From: Boudabousia tangfeifanii | Lineage (GTDB): Bacteria; Actinomycetota; Actinomycetes; Actinomycetales; Actinomycetaceae | Length of the DNA: 64,000 bases | Direction: 5' to 3' | NCBI RefSeq assembly: GCF_001856685.1 | Contig: NZ_CP017812.1 | Span: 930,001 to 994,000, forward strand | Shown here: positions 53,614 through 62,316 of the stretch, in pieces | Numbering within the stretch: the first letter of the stretch is position 1 | Layout: each line of letters opens with the position of its first letter | Position numbers and translations under genes: made by a program | Notes under the pieces: generated by a model | Told to the model about the DNA's origin: nothing | The model's input: only the letters and a program-made list of their open reading frames with translations | Database searches by the model: none

Positions 53614-55254
53614 ATGAGAAGAACTGCGGTTGTCGCTGCGTTGGCTACTTTGACTTTAGGCGCTAGCGTTTTCACCCCTCTTTCCGCTCCTGTTGAGGCG
53701 TCTGCTGCTGGTGGCCGGATTGTGATTGCTAGGGCTCCGCTTGCTGGTGGGAAGTTTGTGGATGTTTCTCGTGAGACTTTGTTTTCTGGTGAGATGGCGT
53801 GGTTAGCTAACGCTAAGGTTTCGACTGGTTGGCCTGCTGGTGGGGGCCTCCGGGCTTATCGTCCGTTGGCTAATATTGAGCGTCAGGCGATGGCGGCGTT
53901 TTTGTATCGTTTGGCTGGGATTGATAAGAGTGGTTATCGTCCTCCTTCGCGGGCGACGTTTAAGGATGTGCCGGTTGGTTCTCAGTTCTTTAAAGAGGTT
54001 GAGTGGATGGCCGCTACTGGGATCACGACTGGTTATCGTGATAAGTCTTTCCGTCCGCTTGGTCCGGTTAATCGTGATGCGATGGCGGCGTTTTTGGCTC
54101 GGTTTGTGAAGAAGTATCCGTCTAAGGTTTCGCGGGCGATTGTTGAGCTTGGTGCTCCTGGTCGCGCTAGTGGGAATGTGTTTGTTGATGTTCCTGCTGG
54201 TACGCAGTTTGCGGCTGAGATGGAGTGGTTGAAAAAGACTGAGATTTCGACTGGTTGGGTTCGTGCTGGTAAGCGTTTTTATCAGCCGGTTACCCCGATC
54301 CACCGTGATGCGATGGCTGCGTTCCTCTACCGTTTGAAGAACAACAAAGCCGCCACCCCAGCAAAGCCAAAGCCTACGCCGGCCAAGCCTAAGCCTACGC
54401 CGGCCAAGCCTAAGCCTACGCCGGCCAAGCCTAAGCCTACGCCAGCAAAGCCTAAGCCTACGCCGGTCAAGCCAAAGCCTACGCCGGTCAAGCCAAAGCC
54501 TACGCCAGTGAAGCCAAAGCCAGTACCGGCCAAGCCTAAGCCTACGCCGGCCAAGCCTAAGCCTACGCCGGCCAAGCCTAAGCCAAAGCCAACGCCTGTG
54601 AAGCCGATAGATCGAAAGAAAATCGAACAGATTAAGAAGCTAGTAGATCAAAAATGCCACAAAATAAATTGGTATGATGGCGACTTTTACATGCTCTGTA
54701 ATCTAGTTGAACTTACTCCTCAGATAGCTAAGACTATTAATGCGAAGGTGGTTAGCGAAAGAGCAGATATATTGAACGTGAGGGTGCAAAAAACTCATAC
54801 GCTCAACGATGCTAATATGGTTTTTCCGAATGTGAGAGAACTAGATTTGGCTGGAAACAACCTGAAAACGGTACCGAATTTTTCTCACCTGCCGAATCTT
54901 GAAATTCTGGACATGATCGACATTCATCTGAAGGCAGTACCTAACTTTTCTCACCTGCCAAAACTAACTGAACTTCATATACGCGGAAATGAGTTGACGT
55001 CGGTTCCTGATTTCTCTCATTTACCAAAGCTAGAGATACTCAATCTGGGTGAGAATCGTTTAGGATCGGTCCCTAATTTTGCTCATCTGCCAAAATTGAC
55101 CTCGCTGTCTCTAGATAAAAATAAGTTGAGGACAGTTCCTAATTTCTCCCGTCTTCCAAGACTGAATACTCTTGACCTACGTGATAATCCATTTAAGGTT
55201 TGCCCAAGGTTCACCCACCTGCCGAAAAATGTAAAAATCAGTAAAACATGCTGA
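53614..55254 (+). CDS. Secreted SLH-repeat/Lys-Pro stalk/leucine-rich-repeat surface protein
   Basis: A 546-aa exported protein. Residues 1-31 are a signal peptide (basic start, hydrophobic core, PVEASAAG). Three SLH-like repeats follow (about 45-105, 110-170, 185-240), each with a pattern like F-D-V...EMEWL...ISTGW...[10 protein letters not shown]. Residues about 248-330 are a TPAKPKP stalk. The C-terminus (about 395-546) has six 23-residue leucine-rich repeats of type [22 protein letters not shown], framed by Cys pairs. Codon use changes at the stalk: the LRR part is visibly AT-richer. SLH repeats may bind cell-wall polymers; the LRR part suggests adhesion (inference). No LPXTG is present. 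Confidence 0.85.
   Translation: MRRTAVVAALATLTLGASVFTPLSAPVEASAAGGRIVIARAPLAGGKFVDVSRETLFSGEMAWLANAKVSTGWPAGGGLRAYRPLANIERQAMAAFLYRLAGIDKSGYRPPSRATFKDVPVGSQFFKEVEWMAATGITTGYRDKSFRPLGPVNRDAMAAFLARFVKKYPSKVSRAIVELGAPGRASGNVFVDVPAGTQFAAEMEWLKKTEISTGWVRAGKRFYQPVTPIHRDAMAAFLYRLKNNKAATPAKPKPTPAKPKPTPAKPKPTPAKPKPTPAKPKPTPVKPKPTPVKPKPTPVKPKPVPAKPKPTPAKPKPTPAKPKPKPTPVKPIDRKKIEQIKKLVDQKCHKINWYDGDFYMLCNLVELTPQIAKTINAKVVSERADILNVRVQKTHTLNDANMVFPNVRELDLAGNNLKTVPNFSHLPNLEILDMIDIHLKAVPNFSHLPKLTELHIRGNELTSVPDFSHLPKLEILNLGENRLGSVPNFAHLPKLTSLSLDKNKLRTVPNFSRLPRLNTLDLRDNPFKVCPRFTHLPKNVKISKTC
54355..54603 (+). repeat. In-frame 21-bp tandem repeat coding the Lys-Pro stalk
   Basis: Eleven consecutive 7-residue units (TPAKPKP, with TPVKPKP and VPAKPKP variants) and a partial one. 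At DNA level this is an almost perfect 21-bp repeat of the GCCAAGCCTAAGCCTACGCCG kind. Such arrays gain or lose units by slippage without shifting frame, so stalk length may vary between strains. Confidence 0.93.
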
Positions 55255-55288
55255 TGGTTAATCGAATCTGGTGGATCCAATAGGTCAG

Positions 55289-55327
55289 CTGGGGGCGGCG
55301 TCAAATATAGACGTCACCCCCAGTTTT
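55289..55327 (+). terminator. Terminator after the SLH/LRR gene
   Basis: A 14-position stem (55289-55302 with 55310-55323, one mismatch and one G-T) closes a 7-nt loop and is followed by TTTTCC. Confidence 0.85.
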
Positions 55328-55502
55328 CCATTGAAAGTCTGCTTGATTATCTAATTTCGGACAATGATTGTTAGCTGTCCATTGAGGATTCTATTTCTGA
55401 AAAGTTTTGGATAGAGATTATACGACTGCGCTACTACTGGGGGAGTGGAAGGAACTATATAGGGGTAACTGCTAAATCTTCATCGATTTCAGGCATAAAA
55501 AG

Positions 55503-55576
55503 TACCCAGGGTGGGATTCGAACCCACAACATGCCGAGTTTGAGTCGACCGCCTCTGCCAATTGGGCCACCTGGGC
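55503..55576 (-). tRNA. tRNA-Leu (anticodon CAA), short variable loop
   Basis: Acceptor GCCCAGG pairs with CCTGGGT (terminal G-U), discriminator A. The D-arm (GCCCAATTGGCAGAGGC) has the 3-bp stem usual in Leu tRNAs. The anticodon stem GTCGA/TCGGC closes loop CTCAAAC, so anticodon CAA (reads UUG). The variable region is only ATGTT, and the T-arm is GTGGG-TTCGAAT-CCCAC. Total 74 nt, a class I length, whereas bacterial tRNA-Leu is normally class II. A T run follows (CTTTTTATG). Confidence 0.85.
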
Positions 55577-55598
55577 TTTGTTCTTGCGAACAGATAAG

Positions 55599-55628
55599 AG
55601 TATAGGCAGGAAAGTAGTGAAAAAACAA
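55599..55628 (-). promoter_or_regulatory. Promoter of tRNA-Leu(CAA)
   Basis: On the minus strand TTGTTT (55628-55623) and TATACT (55604-55599) are spaced by 18 nt, and the -10 ends about 22 nt before the tRNA 5' end. Confidence 0.6.
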
Positions 55629-55717
55629 ATTCAAAAATGCTAAAAGAGGTGAAGAACACTATTTTTAGTCGCTAGAGCCAGTAGCAAAATAGGTCAAAAG
55701 GGCTAAAATAGGGAGTT

Positions 55718-56335
55718 ATGACGCTCAATGATGAAGAACTCGAAATTGATTTGGCTCCAGCTGGACAAACTATCCTCGTAGCTGAGGATGAAGCCCTTAT
55801 CCGGATGGACATTGTAGAGACCCTAGTTTCGGCTGGCTACGAGGTCGTAGCTGAATGCGCCGATGGGGAAGAGGCAGTAGAAAAAGCGCTCGAACTTGAT
55901 CCCGATCTTTGCATCCTCGATGTGAAGATGCCGAAAATGGATGGGTTAAGCGCCGCCGAAAAAATTATGTCCGAAACTAGTGCTGCAGTAATAATGCTGA
56001 CCGCCTTCTCACAAGATGAACTAGTTTCTCGAGCCGCTGATGCCGGTGCCATGGCTTACCTCGTAAAGCCCTTCACCCCGAATGACTTATTGCCGCAGGT
56101 GCGAGTAGTTCTCTCTCGTCAGGCAGAAATGCTGTCTTTGGAAGACGAAATTGCCAGTTTGACCGAGCGCTTTGAAACTCGCAAGCGAGTTGACCGAGCA
56201 AAGGGCTTACTAATGGAACAGATGGGGTTGACTGAACCAGAAGCATTCCGTTGGATTCAGAAGACTTCAATGAACCGTCGTCTTTCCATGCGCGAAGTTG
56301 CTGACGCGGTTATTGAGCAAGTAAGCGGCAAGTAA
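55718..56335 (+). CDS. pdtaR: ANTAR-domain response regulator (PdtaR-like)
   Basis: A 205-aa two-domain regulator. The receiver (15-130) has VAEDEALIRMDIVETL, the phospho-acceptor Asp in DLCILDVKMPKMDGL (about 69), Thr in IMLTAFSQ and Lys in YLVKPFTPNDL. The ANTAR RNA-binding domain (about 145-200) reads RKRVDRAKGLLMEQMGLTEPEAFRWIQ. ANTAR proteins antiterminate transcription by binding paired hexaloop RNA hairpins. This is the orthologue position of Rv1626 near polA. Its histidine kinase is not in the window. The 3' end overlaps the thioesterase gene by 26 nt, tail to tail. Confidence 0.93.
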   Translation: MTLNDEELEIDLAPAGQTILVAEDEALIRMDIVETLVSAGYEVVAECADGEEAVEKALELDPDLCILDVKMPKMDGLSAAEKIMSETSAAVIMLTAFSQDELVSRAADAGAMAYLVKPFTPNDLLPQVRVVLSRQAEMLSLEDEIASLTERFETRKRVDRAKGLLMEQMGLTEPEAFRWIQKTSMNRRLSMREVADAVIEQVSGK

Positions 56336-56720
56336 CCTGCACAATACTGACTAGTCTCTCTTCCTGATCAGTTACTCTTACGTCGTAAGTAGCGCTAGTA
56401 CGTCCTAAATGGACAGCCTGACAGGAAGCCGTAACGAAGTCGCCTCGGGCACTTTTTAGATGAGAGCCAGATACGTTGGTGCCGACCGCAACGCAATTTA
56501 GCTTATGAGCGTGAGCATTAGCCGCCAAGGAAGCACCGGCCTCGGCCAATAAAAGAATCGCACCACCATGCAGTAAACCATAAGGCTGCACGTTGGGGGA
56601 GATGGGCATAGTCATGACAGTATGCTCGGCAGACCACGAGATAACTTCGATCCCCATACGCTCATGCAAGTCGCAGGTGGGAATTTGGTTGGTCGGATCT
56701 AAAGGCTGAAACTCAATCAT
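56310..56720 (-). CDS. PaaI-type hotdog thioesterase
   Basis: A 136-aa single hotdog domain hydrolysing acyl- or aryl-CoA. The catalytic loop is QPYGLLHGGAILLLAEAGAS (about 45-65), followed by AVGTNVSGSHLKSARGDFVTA and the strand SATYDVRVTDQEERLV. The substrate is unknown; related proteins act on 1,4-dihydroxy-2-naphthoyl-CoA or phenylacetyl-CoA. Start ATG 56720; weak RBS. Convergent with the ANTAR regulator and divergent from polA. Confidence 0.87.
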   Translation of the reverse strand: MIEFQPLDPTNQIPTCDLHERMGIEVISWSAEHTVMTMPISPNVQPYGLLHGGAILLLAEAGASLAANAHAHKLNCVAVGTNVSGSHLKSARGDFVTASCQAVHLGRTSATYDVRVTDQEERLVSIVQVTCRLLAQ

Positions 56721-56918
56721 GTCAAGAGACTATCAGTGACATGGTGAGGGTGTAAATCTTTGTATGCTTTAATGCTTTCCAAGCAGCCCTTGTCAGGAAA
56801 TAGTGAATGCGCCAGTGTTGTCTTCATAGATAACGAAACAATTCGAACTTATCGAGCAAATATTACGCGGCTAGCTAGGCGGCTTGCTCCTGACACTGCA
56901 AGCAGTTAGCCTACCAAT

Positions 56919-59651
56919 ATGGGAAAAAAGCTTTTAGTAGTAGATGGCCATTCGCTCGCCTTCCGTGCATTCTTTGCACTTCCGGCAGAAAACTTTGCCA
57001 CGGCCACTGGTCAGCACACCAATGCCATCTATGGCTTTATGTCCATGTTTGCGCGCATGCTCGAAGAGGAACACCCAACCCACGTGGCCGTAGCATTCGA
57101 CCTCGCCCGTGAATCCTTCCGGAATGAAATTTATCCAGACTACAAAGGTGGACGCGAAAGCACCCCACCGGAGTTCAAGGGGCAAGTGCCGATTATTGAA
57201 CAAATCCTGGAAGCAATGAATATCCAGGTGCTAACCAAAACCAATTATGAAGCTGATGACATTCTGGCAACTTTGGCCTACAAAGGAGAAAAAGAAGGCT
57301 TTGAGGTGCTGGTAGCATCAGGTGACCGTGACTCCTTCCAACTCATCACCGACAAAGTCACCGTACTTTGGCCAGGACGGTCAACCGCTGACGTCAAATA
57401 TATGAATCCACAAGCGGTAGTCGACAAGTATCAAGTTACTCCAAAGCGTTACCCAGAACTGGCAGCCCTAGTAGGGGAAGGCGCCGACAATATTCCTGGA
57501 GTTCCTGGGGTTGGCCCGAAGACCGCCGCTCAATGGCTTAACAAGTTCGACGGCCTCGATAATTTGCTTACCCGCGCTGACGAAATCGGTGGAAAACGCG
57601 GGGAAGCACTACGGGAACACACCGAGCAAGTTAAACTCAATCGCCAAATAAACGCTCTACTAACCGACCTGGAACTTGACTGTGAATGGGAAGATTTAGA
57701 ACGCGGCACCATTGACCGCAGTCGAGTAGAAGAACTCTGCGACACCCTAGAATTTAACCGTTTAAGATACCGCTTGATCGCGCTTGATCCTCAGGGTGGG
57801 CAAGTCAGCGCTCCAGAAAGTAAATCCGATCCACTCGGAGAAGTCGAAATCACTGTGGCCGACAGCAAAGATCAAATCTCGGCTTTCGCATCAGCCCTGC
57901 TTGATTCGCCCTCAGCAGTAACCCTCTGCGCGGGGAGTGAAGACAGTAAACTAGCTACCGTCCTCGCACTCGTTCTTTCCCACAACAATCAGGTTTTGGT
58001 TGCCGCTCCACATCTGCTTGACGAGGACGCCACTAACGAACTACTCGACTTCCTAAACTCGGAGCAAGAGTGGGTTTATGCAGACTACAAGGCTACCGCC
58101 CACCAGATTGCTACCCTCGGATGGGAATTACCAAAGCCTAGCTTTGATGTTACTTTGGCTGCTTATCTGGCGAACTCTGACCAACGAGACTATGGACTCG
58201 ATAAACTCAGCGCCAAGTACCTCAAACTGACCCTTGAAGCGCCAGCCAAAGCTAGTGACCAGCCAACGGGACAGGCCACCCAAGACACCCTGTTTGACGA
58301 GTCTGCCCTAGATACCAAAGCAATGATTGCCCCCGAGCAAACTGAAACATGGGCAAGACAAGCCAAAGCCATTAGCTTGCTCTATCCCATCCTCGAAAAA
58401 CACCTCAGTGAGATCAACGGCTTAGACCTGCTTAACGAGCTGGAATTGCCAACCGCAGTTGAGCTCTTCTCCATGGAGCAAACTGGTGTGGCCGTCTCAC
58501 AACCAGTACTAAAAACCTTAAAAGCCGACTTGAAACACCTGGTAAATACTGCCCACGATAATGCCATTGCCGCCATCGGTGGGCAGGAAGTGAACCTGTC
58601 GAGCCCCAAGCAGCTACGTGAGATTCTATTCGAGCAGCTCGACATGCCTAAGACAAAAAAGACGAAAACTGGTGCCTACACCACGAATGCTGCGGCCTTG
58701 GAAGAGCTATTTCTTAAAACCCAGCATCCATTCTTGCAAGCACTGCTGGAACACCGCGACAAGATTAAGCTACTACAAACGGTCGAAGGCCTCGAAAAAG
58801 CGATCGCCACCGACGGTAGAATCCACACTACCTTCTTGCAGACTGTAGCAGCCACAGGACGTCTTTCCAGTGCTGACCCGAACCTACAAAATATTCCCGC
58901 ACGCACCGCCGAGGGACGCAAGATTCGTTCAGCTTTTGTGCCTGGAAAAGCAGCAGAAGGCCTATTAACTGCTGACTATTCACAGATCGAAATGCGAATT
59001 ATGGCGCACCTTTGTGGTGACCAAGCTCTACTGGAAGCCTTCCAAGGTGGGGAAGACGTCCACCGCTCGATGGCTTCAGCGGTTTTCAATGTCAAACCAG
59101 AAGAGGTTGATAGTGAACAGCGCGCCAAAATTAAAGCTATGAGCTATGGCTTAGTGTATGGTCTGTCGGCCTACGGTCTATCAAACCAGCTCCACATTAG
59201 CGTTGGAGCAGCGGCTGAGCTGATGGAAATGTATTTTGCCCGATTCGGCGCAGTGCGAGACTTCCTAGAAGGAGTTGTGGCCCAAGCCCGAAAGGACGGC
59301 TACACCGAAACCATTTACGGTCGCCGACGTTATCTACCCGAGCTGAATTCCACCAATCGTCAGCTACGAACCATTGCGGAACGAGCCGCACTCAATGCTC
59401 CGATTCAAGGTAGTGCCGCGGACATTATTAAACGGGCCATGCTACTTGTAGCTAAGCAACTACGCGCTGAACAGTTGTCATCGAAGCTACTGCTGCAAGT
59501 CCACGACGAACTAATCCTCGAAATTGCACCGGGGGAGAAGGAAGCCGTCACCAAACTTGTAACCGAAGCTATGTCTGGCGCTGCCCTTCTGGACGTGCCG
59601 CTAGAAGTATCAGTAGGATACGGTTCTTCCTGGGAAGATGCCGCGCACTAA
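56919..59651 (+). CDS. polA: DNA polymerase I
   Basis: Repair and Okazaki-processing polymerase of 910 aa. The 5'-3' exonuclease domain (1-290) has VVDGHSLAFRAFFAL, YEADDILATLA and GDRDSFQLI. The middle 3'-5' exonuclease-like domain (about 310-490) lacks a clear DEDD set, as in other actinobacterial enzymes, so proofreading is unlikely. Polymerase motifs are ADYSQIEMRIMAHL (A), KIKAMSYGLVYGLSAYGL (B) and LLQVHDELILEI (C). Its stop overlaps the convergent transporter gene by 4 nt. The 198-nt gap upstream holds no gene. Confidence 0.97.
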   Translation: MGKKLLVVDGHSLAFRAFFALPAENFATATGQHTNAIYGFMSMFARMLEEEHPTHVAVAFDLARESFRNEIYPDYKGGRESTPPEFKGQVPIIEQILEAMNIQVLTKTNYEADDILATLAYKGEKEGFEVLVASGDRDSFQLITDKVTVLWPGRSTADVKYMNPQAVVDKYQVTPKRYPELAALVGEGADNIPGVPGVGPKTAAQWLNKFDGLDNLLTRADEIGGKRGEALREHTEQVKLNRQINALLTDLELDCEWEDLERGTIDRSRVEELCDTLEFNRLRYRLIALDPQGGQVSAPESKSDPLGEVEITVADSKDQISAFASALLDSPSAVTLCAGSEDSKLATVLALVLSHNNQVLVAAPHLLDEDATNELLDFLNSEQEWVYADYKATAHQIATLGWELPKPSFDVTLAAYLANSDQRDYGLDKLSAKYLKLTLEAPAKASDQPTGQATQDTLFDESALDTKAMIAPEQTETWARQAKAISLLYPILEKHLSEINGLDLLNELELPTAVELFSMEQTGVAVSQPVLKTLKADLKHLVNTAHDNAIAAIGGQEVNLSSPKQLREILFEQLDMPKTKKTKTGAYTTNAAALEELFLKTQHPFLQALLEHRDKIKLLQTVEGLEKAIATDGRIHTTFLQTVAATGRLSSADPNLQNIPARTAEGRKIRSAFVPGKAAEGLLTADYSQIEMRIMAHLCGDQALLEAFQGGEDVHRSMASAVFNVKPEEVDSEQRAKIKAMSYGLVYGLSAYGLSNQLHISVGAAAELMEMYFARFGAVRDFLEGVVAQARKDGYTETIYGRRRYLPELNSTNRQLRTIAERAALNAPIQGSAADIIKRAMLLVAKQLRAEQLSSKLLLQVHDELILEIAPGEKEAVTKLVTEAMSGAALLDVPLEVSVGYGSSWEDAAH

Positions 59652-60373
59652 CGGCTCATGCGAATTAAATCAGCTACAAACTGATTAGCTGGATGGGCTA
59701 AAAGTTCCTCGCCAGTACCATACTGTTGGATTTCGCCCTCGTCTAACACCAAAACCTTGGTGCCTAAAAAGAGAGCCTCGCGAATATCGTGGGTAATAAA
59801 AACGATGGTGGTATTGGCCTGAGCATGCCAAGCTTTTAACTCATGCTGTAACTGGTAACGGGTAATGGCATCAACCGCCCCGAACGGTTCATCCATCAAT
59901 AGAATCGAGGGCGAGGTCGCATACGCGCGAGCAATTCCGACCCGCTGGGCTTGGCCACCCGAAAGCTGGTGAGGAAAACGATGTCGAAGTGAGGGGTCTA
60001 AGTTGAACATTTCCATCAACCTAGTAACAGTTTCTGCCTTCTCCTGTTTCGACTTACCTAAAAGCTCTAAGACAAAGGCAATATTGTCAAAAACATCTAG
60101 ATGGGGGAAAAGGACATTACCTTGAATGGAATACCCGATCGAGCGACGTAACTCGACTAAGTCCATGTCAGAAACATCCTGCCCAGCAATGAGTACACGA
60201 CCTGAATCAGGCTTCACCAAGGCGTTAATCATTTTTAAGATCGTGGTTTTGCCGCTACCGGAGGAACCTACTACTGCTAAGAAATCTCCGCAAGCAATCT
60301 CTAGGTTAAAGCCAGAAAGTACCTGTTGTTGACCATAGGATTTCGAGACATTTTCAAAAGTAATATCACTCAT
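59648..60373 (-). CDS. ABC transporter ATP-binding protein, OpuCA/EgtV type
   Basis: ATPase (241 aa) of a quaternary-amine or ergothioneine importer. Walker A GSSGSGKTTILKMI (about 37), Q-loop YSIQGNVLFPHLDV, signature LSGGQAQRVGIARAYA (about 135), Walker B SILLMDEPFGAVDAITR and H-loop TIVFITHDIREA. It ends soon after the core, without the CBS domains of some OpuCA proteins. ATG overlaps the stop of the upstream permease-binding protein fusion (TAATG), so the two form an operon. Confidence 0.92.
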   Translation of the reverse strand: MSDITFENVSKSYGQQQVLSGFNLEIACGDFLAVVGSSGSGKTTILKMINALVKPDSGRVLIAGQDVSDMDLVELRRSIGYSIQGNVLFPHLDVFDNIAFVLELLGKSKQEKAETVTRLMEMFNLDPSLRHRFPHQLSGGQAQRVGIARAYATSPSILLMDEPFGAVDAITRYQLQHELKAWHAQANTTIVFITHDIREALFLGTKVLVLDEGEIQQYGTGEELLAHPANQFVADLIRMSR

Positions 60374-61935
60374 TACTTCCCACCTTCGTTCGTGGTTTCA
60401 GGTGTGACTGGTGTGCTGGTTAGCAGCCCACGTTCACTGAGCCAGTCACGAGCCACTTTTGCCACCGGTTGATGCTCAACTTCAACCTGATAGTTTAGAT
60501 GCGCCATAGTTGCTTCATCCAGTGAATTTTGAAGCCGTGACAAGCTAACTGCCAACGAAGGGAAATCGGCCAAAAGCTGATTAGTTGCTAACAGTCCGGC
60601 ACGATAGGAAGGGTAGAAATGCCGGTCGTCAGCCAATAGTTGAATGTCAGGGTTAGACAACTGGCCGTCGGTGGTAAAGACCGTTATTACATCAATCTTG
60701 TGGTCCAGCAAGGCTTGGTATTTCAACCCGTTGTCCATGTCGACTCGTTTTGCAAAATGCATCTGGTAGAAATCGGTTAGGGCACGGTAGCCATCTTCCC
60801 GTTCAAAGAAATCGTACTCTGCCCCAAAAGATAGCTGTCCACTGACCTTGGCCAAATCTGAGAAGGTAGAAAGGTGAAATTTATTTGCTGTTTCTTTCGA
60901 AACTGCCAGCCCATAAGTGTCGTTGAAACCAAACATGGTGACAAATTGTTGTGCTTTTTGTGCGCTCAATTCATCGTTTAGCTGTTTAAACTTATTCTCC
61001 TGATAAGGCTCCGTATTCTTTAGGACTACCTGCCAGGCAGTGCCGGTATATTCCGGATACAAATCAAAGTCACCGTGCATCATACCTTGTTGAATATTCG
61101 CGGTGCCGCCACCAACACCGTCAGTGACTTCAACCTTGAAATCAGTGTTGGCCCGTAAATACTGGGCAGTAATTTGACCGAGGACGAGTCCTTCTGTGAC
61201 TGGCTTAGTAGCTAGACGAATCGTCCGATTGTTATCATGCATTGAGTAAGCCCAAGCGCCTCCGGCAACTAAACCGGAAATCGCCAGAACGGCAGCAAGA
61301 ATTTGCCAAGTGCGTCTTTGCTTTGCGCGGGTACCAGTTAGACCATGCTGAACCCATCCCAATAGGGCATCAATTGCTAAGGCGAGAAGAGCTACGAGCA
61401 ACGAACCGATTAGAATCATCGATTTATTGTTGGTGGTAATGCCACGATAAATTGCGACGCCTAGCCCGCCTGCACCAACGAAGGAAGCAATCCCAGCCAA
61501 GGCAATGGTCATAGTAACCATCGTACGAATTGCCGCCAAAATAGTTGGTAAAGCAAGCGGCAATTGGATCTTAAAAAAGACCTGTTGTTTCGTGGCGCCC
61601 ATCCCGGCTCCGGCCTCTAACAGAGCGGGATCGACAGTAGATAAGCCCACATAAGTACTTCGTACAATCGGCAAAAGCCCATAAATAATTAGCGCGATGA
61701 TCGCGGTAGTATTACCGATCCCGCTTAAAGAAATTAAGGCACCTAGCAAGGCGATAGAGGGAATGGTGTAAAGAATATTGACAATGCCAATGACTACTTG
61801 AGCTAAACGCTTATGGCCTAACAGTGCAATGCCTATGGCCACGCCGATAATAGTTGCTAAAGCAGCTGATAATAAGGAAATTGCAACGTGGTCGACTAAA
61901 AGACGCCCATAAAAACTGAGGCTATTGTTAGTCAA
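60373..61935 (-). CDS. ABC transporter permease-substrate-binding fusion, OpuCB-CC/EgtU type
   Basis: A 520-aa fusion. Residues 1-200 are a permease with five to six helices and the coupling motif LLEAGAGMGATKQQVFFKIQLP. A further helix (about 215-235) leads to an external substrate-binding domain (about 240-505) starting IRLATKPVTEGLVLGQITAQYL, with GGGTANIQQGMMHGDFDLYPEYTGTAW and VITVFTTDGQL. OpuC/OpuB importers carry glycine betaine, choline or carnitine; EgtU, with the same fusion, carries ergothioneine. Sequence alone does not decide. Start TTG 61935 has AAAGG 7 nt upstream. Confidence 0.9.
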   Translation of the reverse strand: MTNNSLSFYGRLLVDHVAISLLSAALATIIGVAIGIALLGHKRLAQVVIGIVNILYTIPSIALLGALISLSGIGNTTAIIALIIYGLLPIVRSTYVGLSTVDPALLEAGAGMGATKQQVFFKIQLPLALPTILAAIRTMVTMTIALAGIASFVGAGGLGVAIYRGITTNNKSMILIGSLLVALLALAIDALLGWVQHGLTGTRAKQRRTWQILAAVLAISGLVAGGAWAYSMHDNNRTIRLATKPVTEGLVLGQITAQYLRANTDFKVEVTDGVGGGTANIQQGMMHGDFDLYPEYTGTAWQVVLKNTEPYQENKFKQLNDELSAQKAQQFVTMFGFNDTYGLAVSKETANKFHLSTFSDLAKVSGQLSFGAEYDFFEREDGYRALTDFYQMHFAKRVDMDNGLKYQALLDHKIDVITVFTTDGQLSNPDIQLLADDRHFYPSYRAGLLATNQLLADFPSLAVSLSRLQNSLDEATMAHLNYQVEVEHQPVAKVARDWLSERGLLTSTPVTPETTNEGGK

Positions 61936-62316
61936 GCCGCTGCCTTTCTCTTGACACAGTTTCGCCAGAAAATCCAGAAATAGTTCCGGTCATCTCATTA
62001 TAACTACTAGAGCGAATAACAAATATTGGAGGAATTCATTCCCAGGTTGCAAGCGATGGAAACCCGCCGAGTTGGGGGAGTTTATCCAACTCTTACAAGG
62101 AAGGGTGCATCGTCATAAAACTGCTTGGATAGTTGACCAAGTTTAATGATTTCAAAGGTTTTTGCTGATAGGTTTCGCAACTTGTTATCTTAACCATCAT
62201 CTTTGGCTATATTGCGCCGAAAGTGGGACAATCTAAACAGAGAAAAAAATCGGCTTGTTTCCGGCTAGTTTTCGACCGCGAAAACGGGGCTGGGAGCATT
62301 ACTCAATGGAGATTAA
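61936..62316. other. Intergenic region with divergent promoters
   Basis: About 380 nt with no credible gene. It separates the transporter operon (minus) from the mannitol-dehydrogenase-family gene (plus). It contains a TATAAT -10 for the minus side and an inverted repeat GAGTTGG/CCAACTC around a 10-nt loop (about 62070-62095) that could be an operator. No riboswitch signature was recognised. Confidence 0.5.
61997..62002 (-). promoter_or_regulatory. Probable -10 box of the transporter operon
   Basis: TATAAT on the minus strand, about 60 nt before the TTG start. A TTGTTA lies upstream, but at a short 14-nt spacing, so the -35 is uncertain. Confidence 0.45.

Noticed and set aside
54327..54575. 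Antisense open frame rich in Gly/Val/Leu opposite the stalk repeat
   Set aside because: It is the complement of the 21-bp repeat, lacks an RBS, and the sense strand has a clear secreted protein.
54355..54603. Regular 21-bp repeats as a possible CRISPR array
   Set aside because: Repeats are contiguous without spacers and keep a reading frame of TPAKPKP units.
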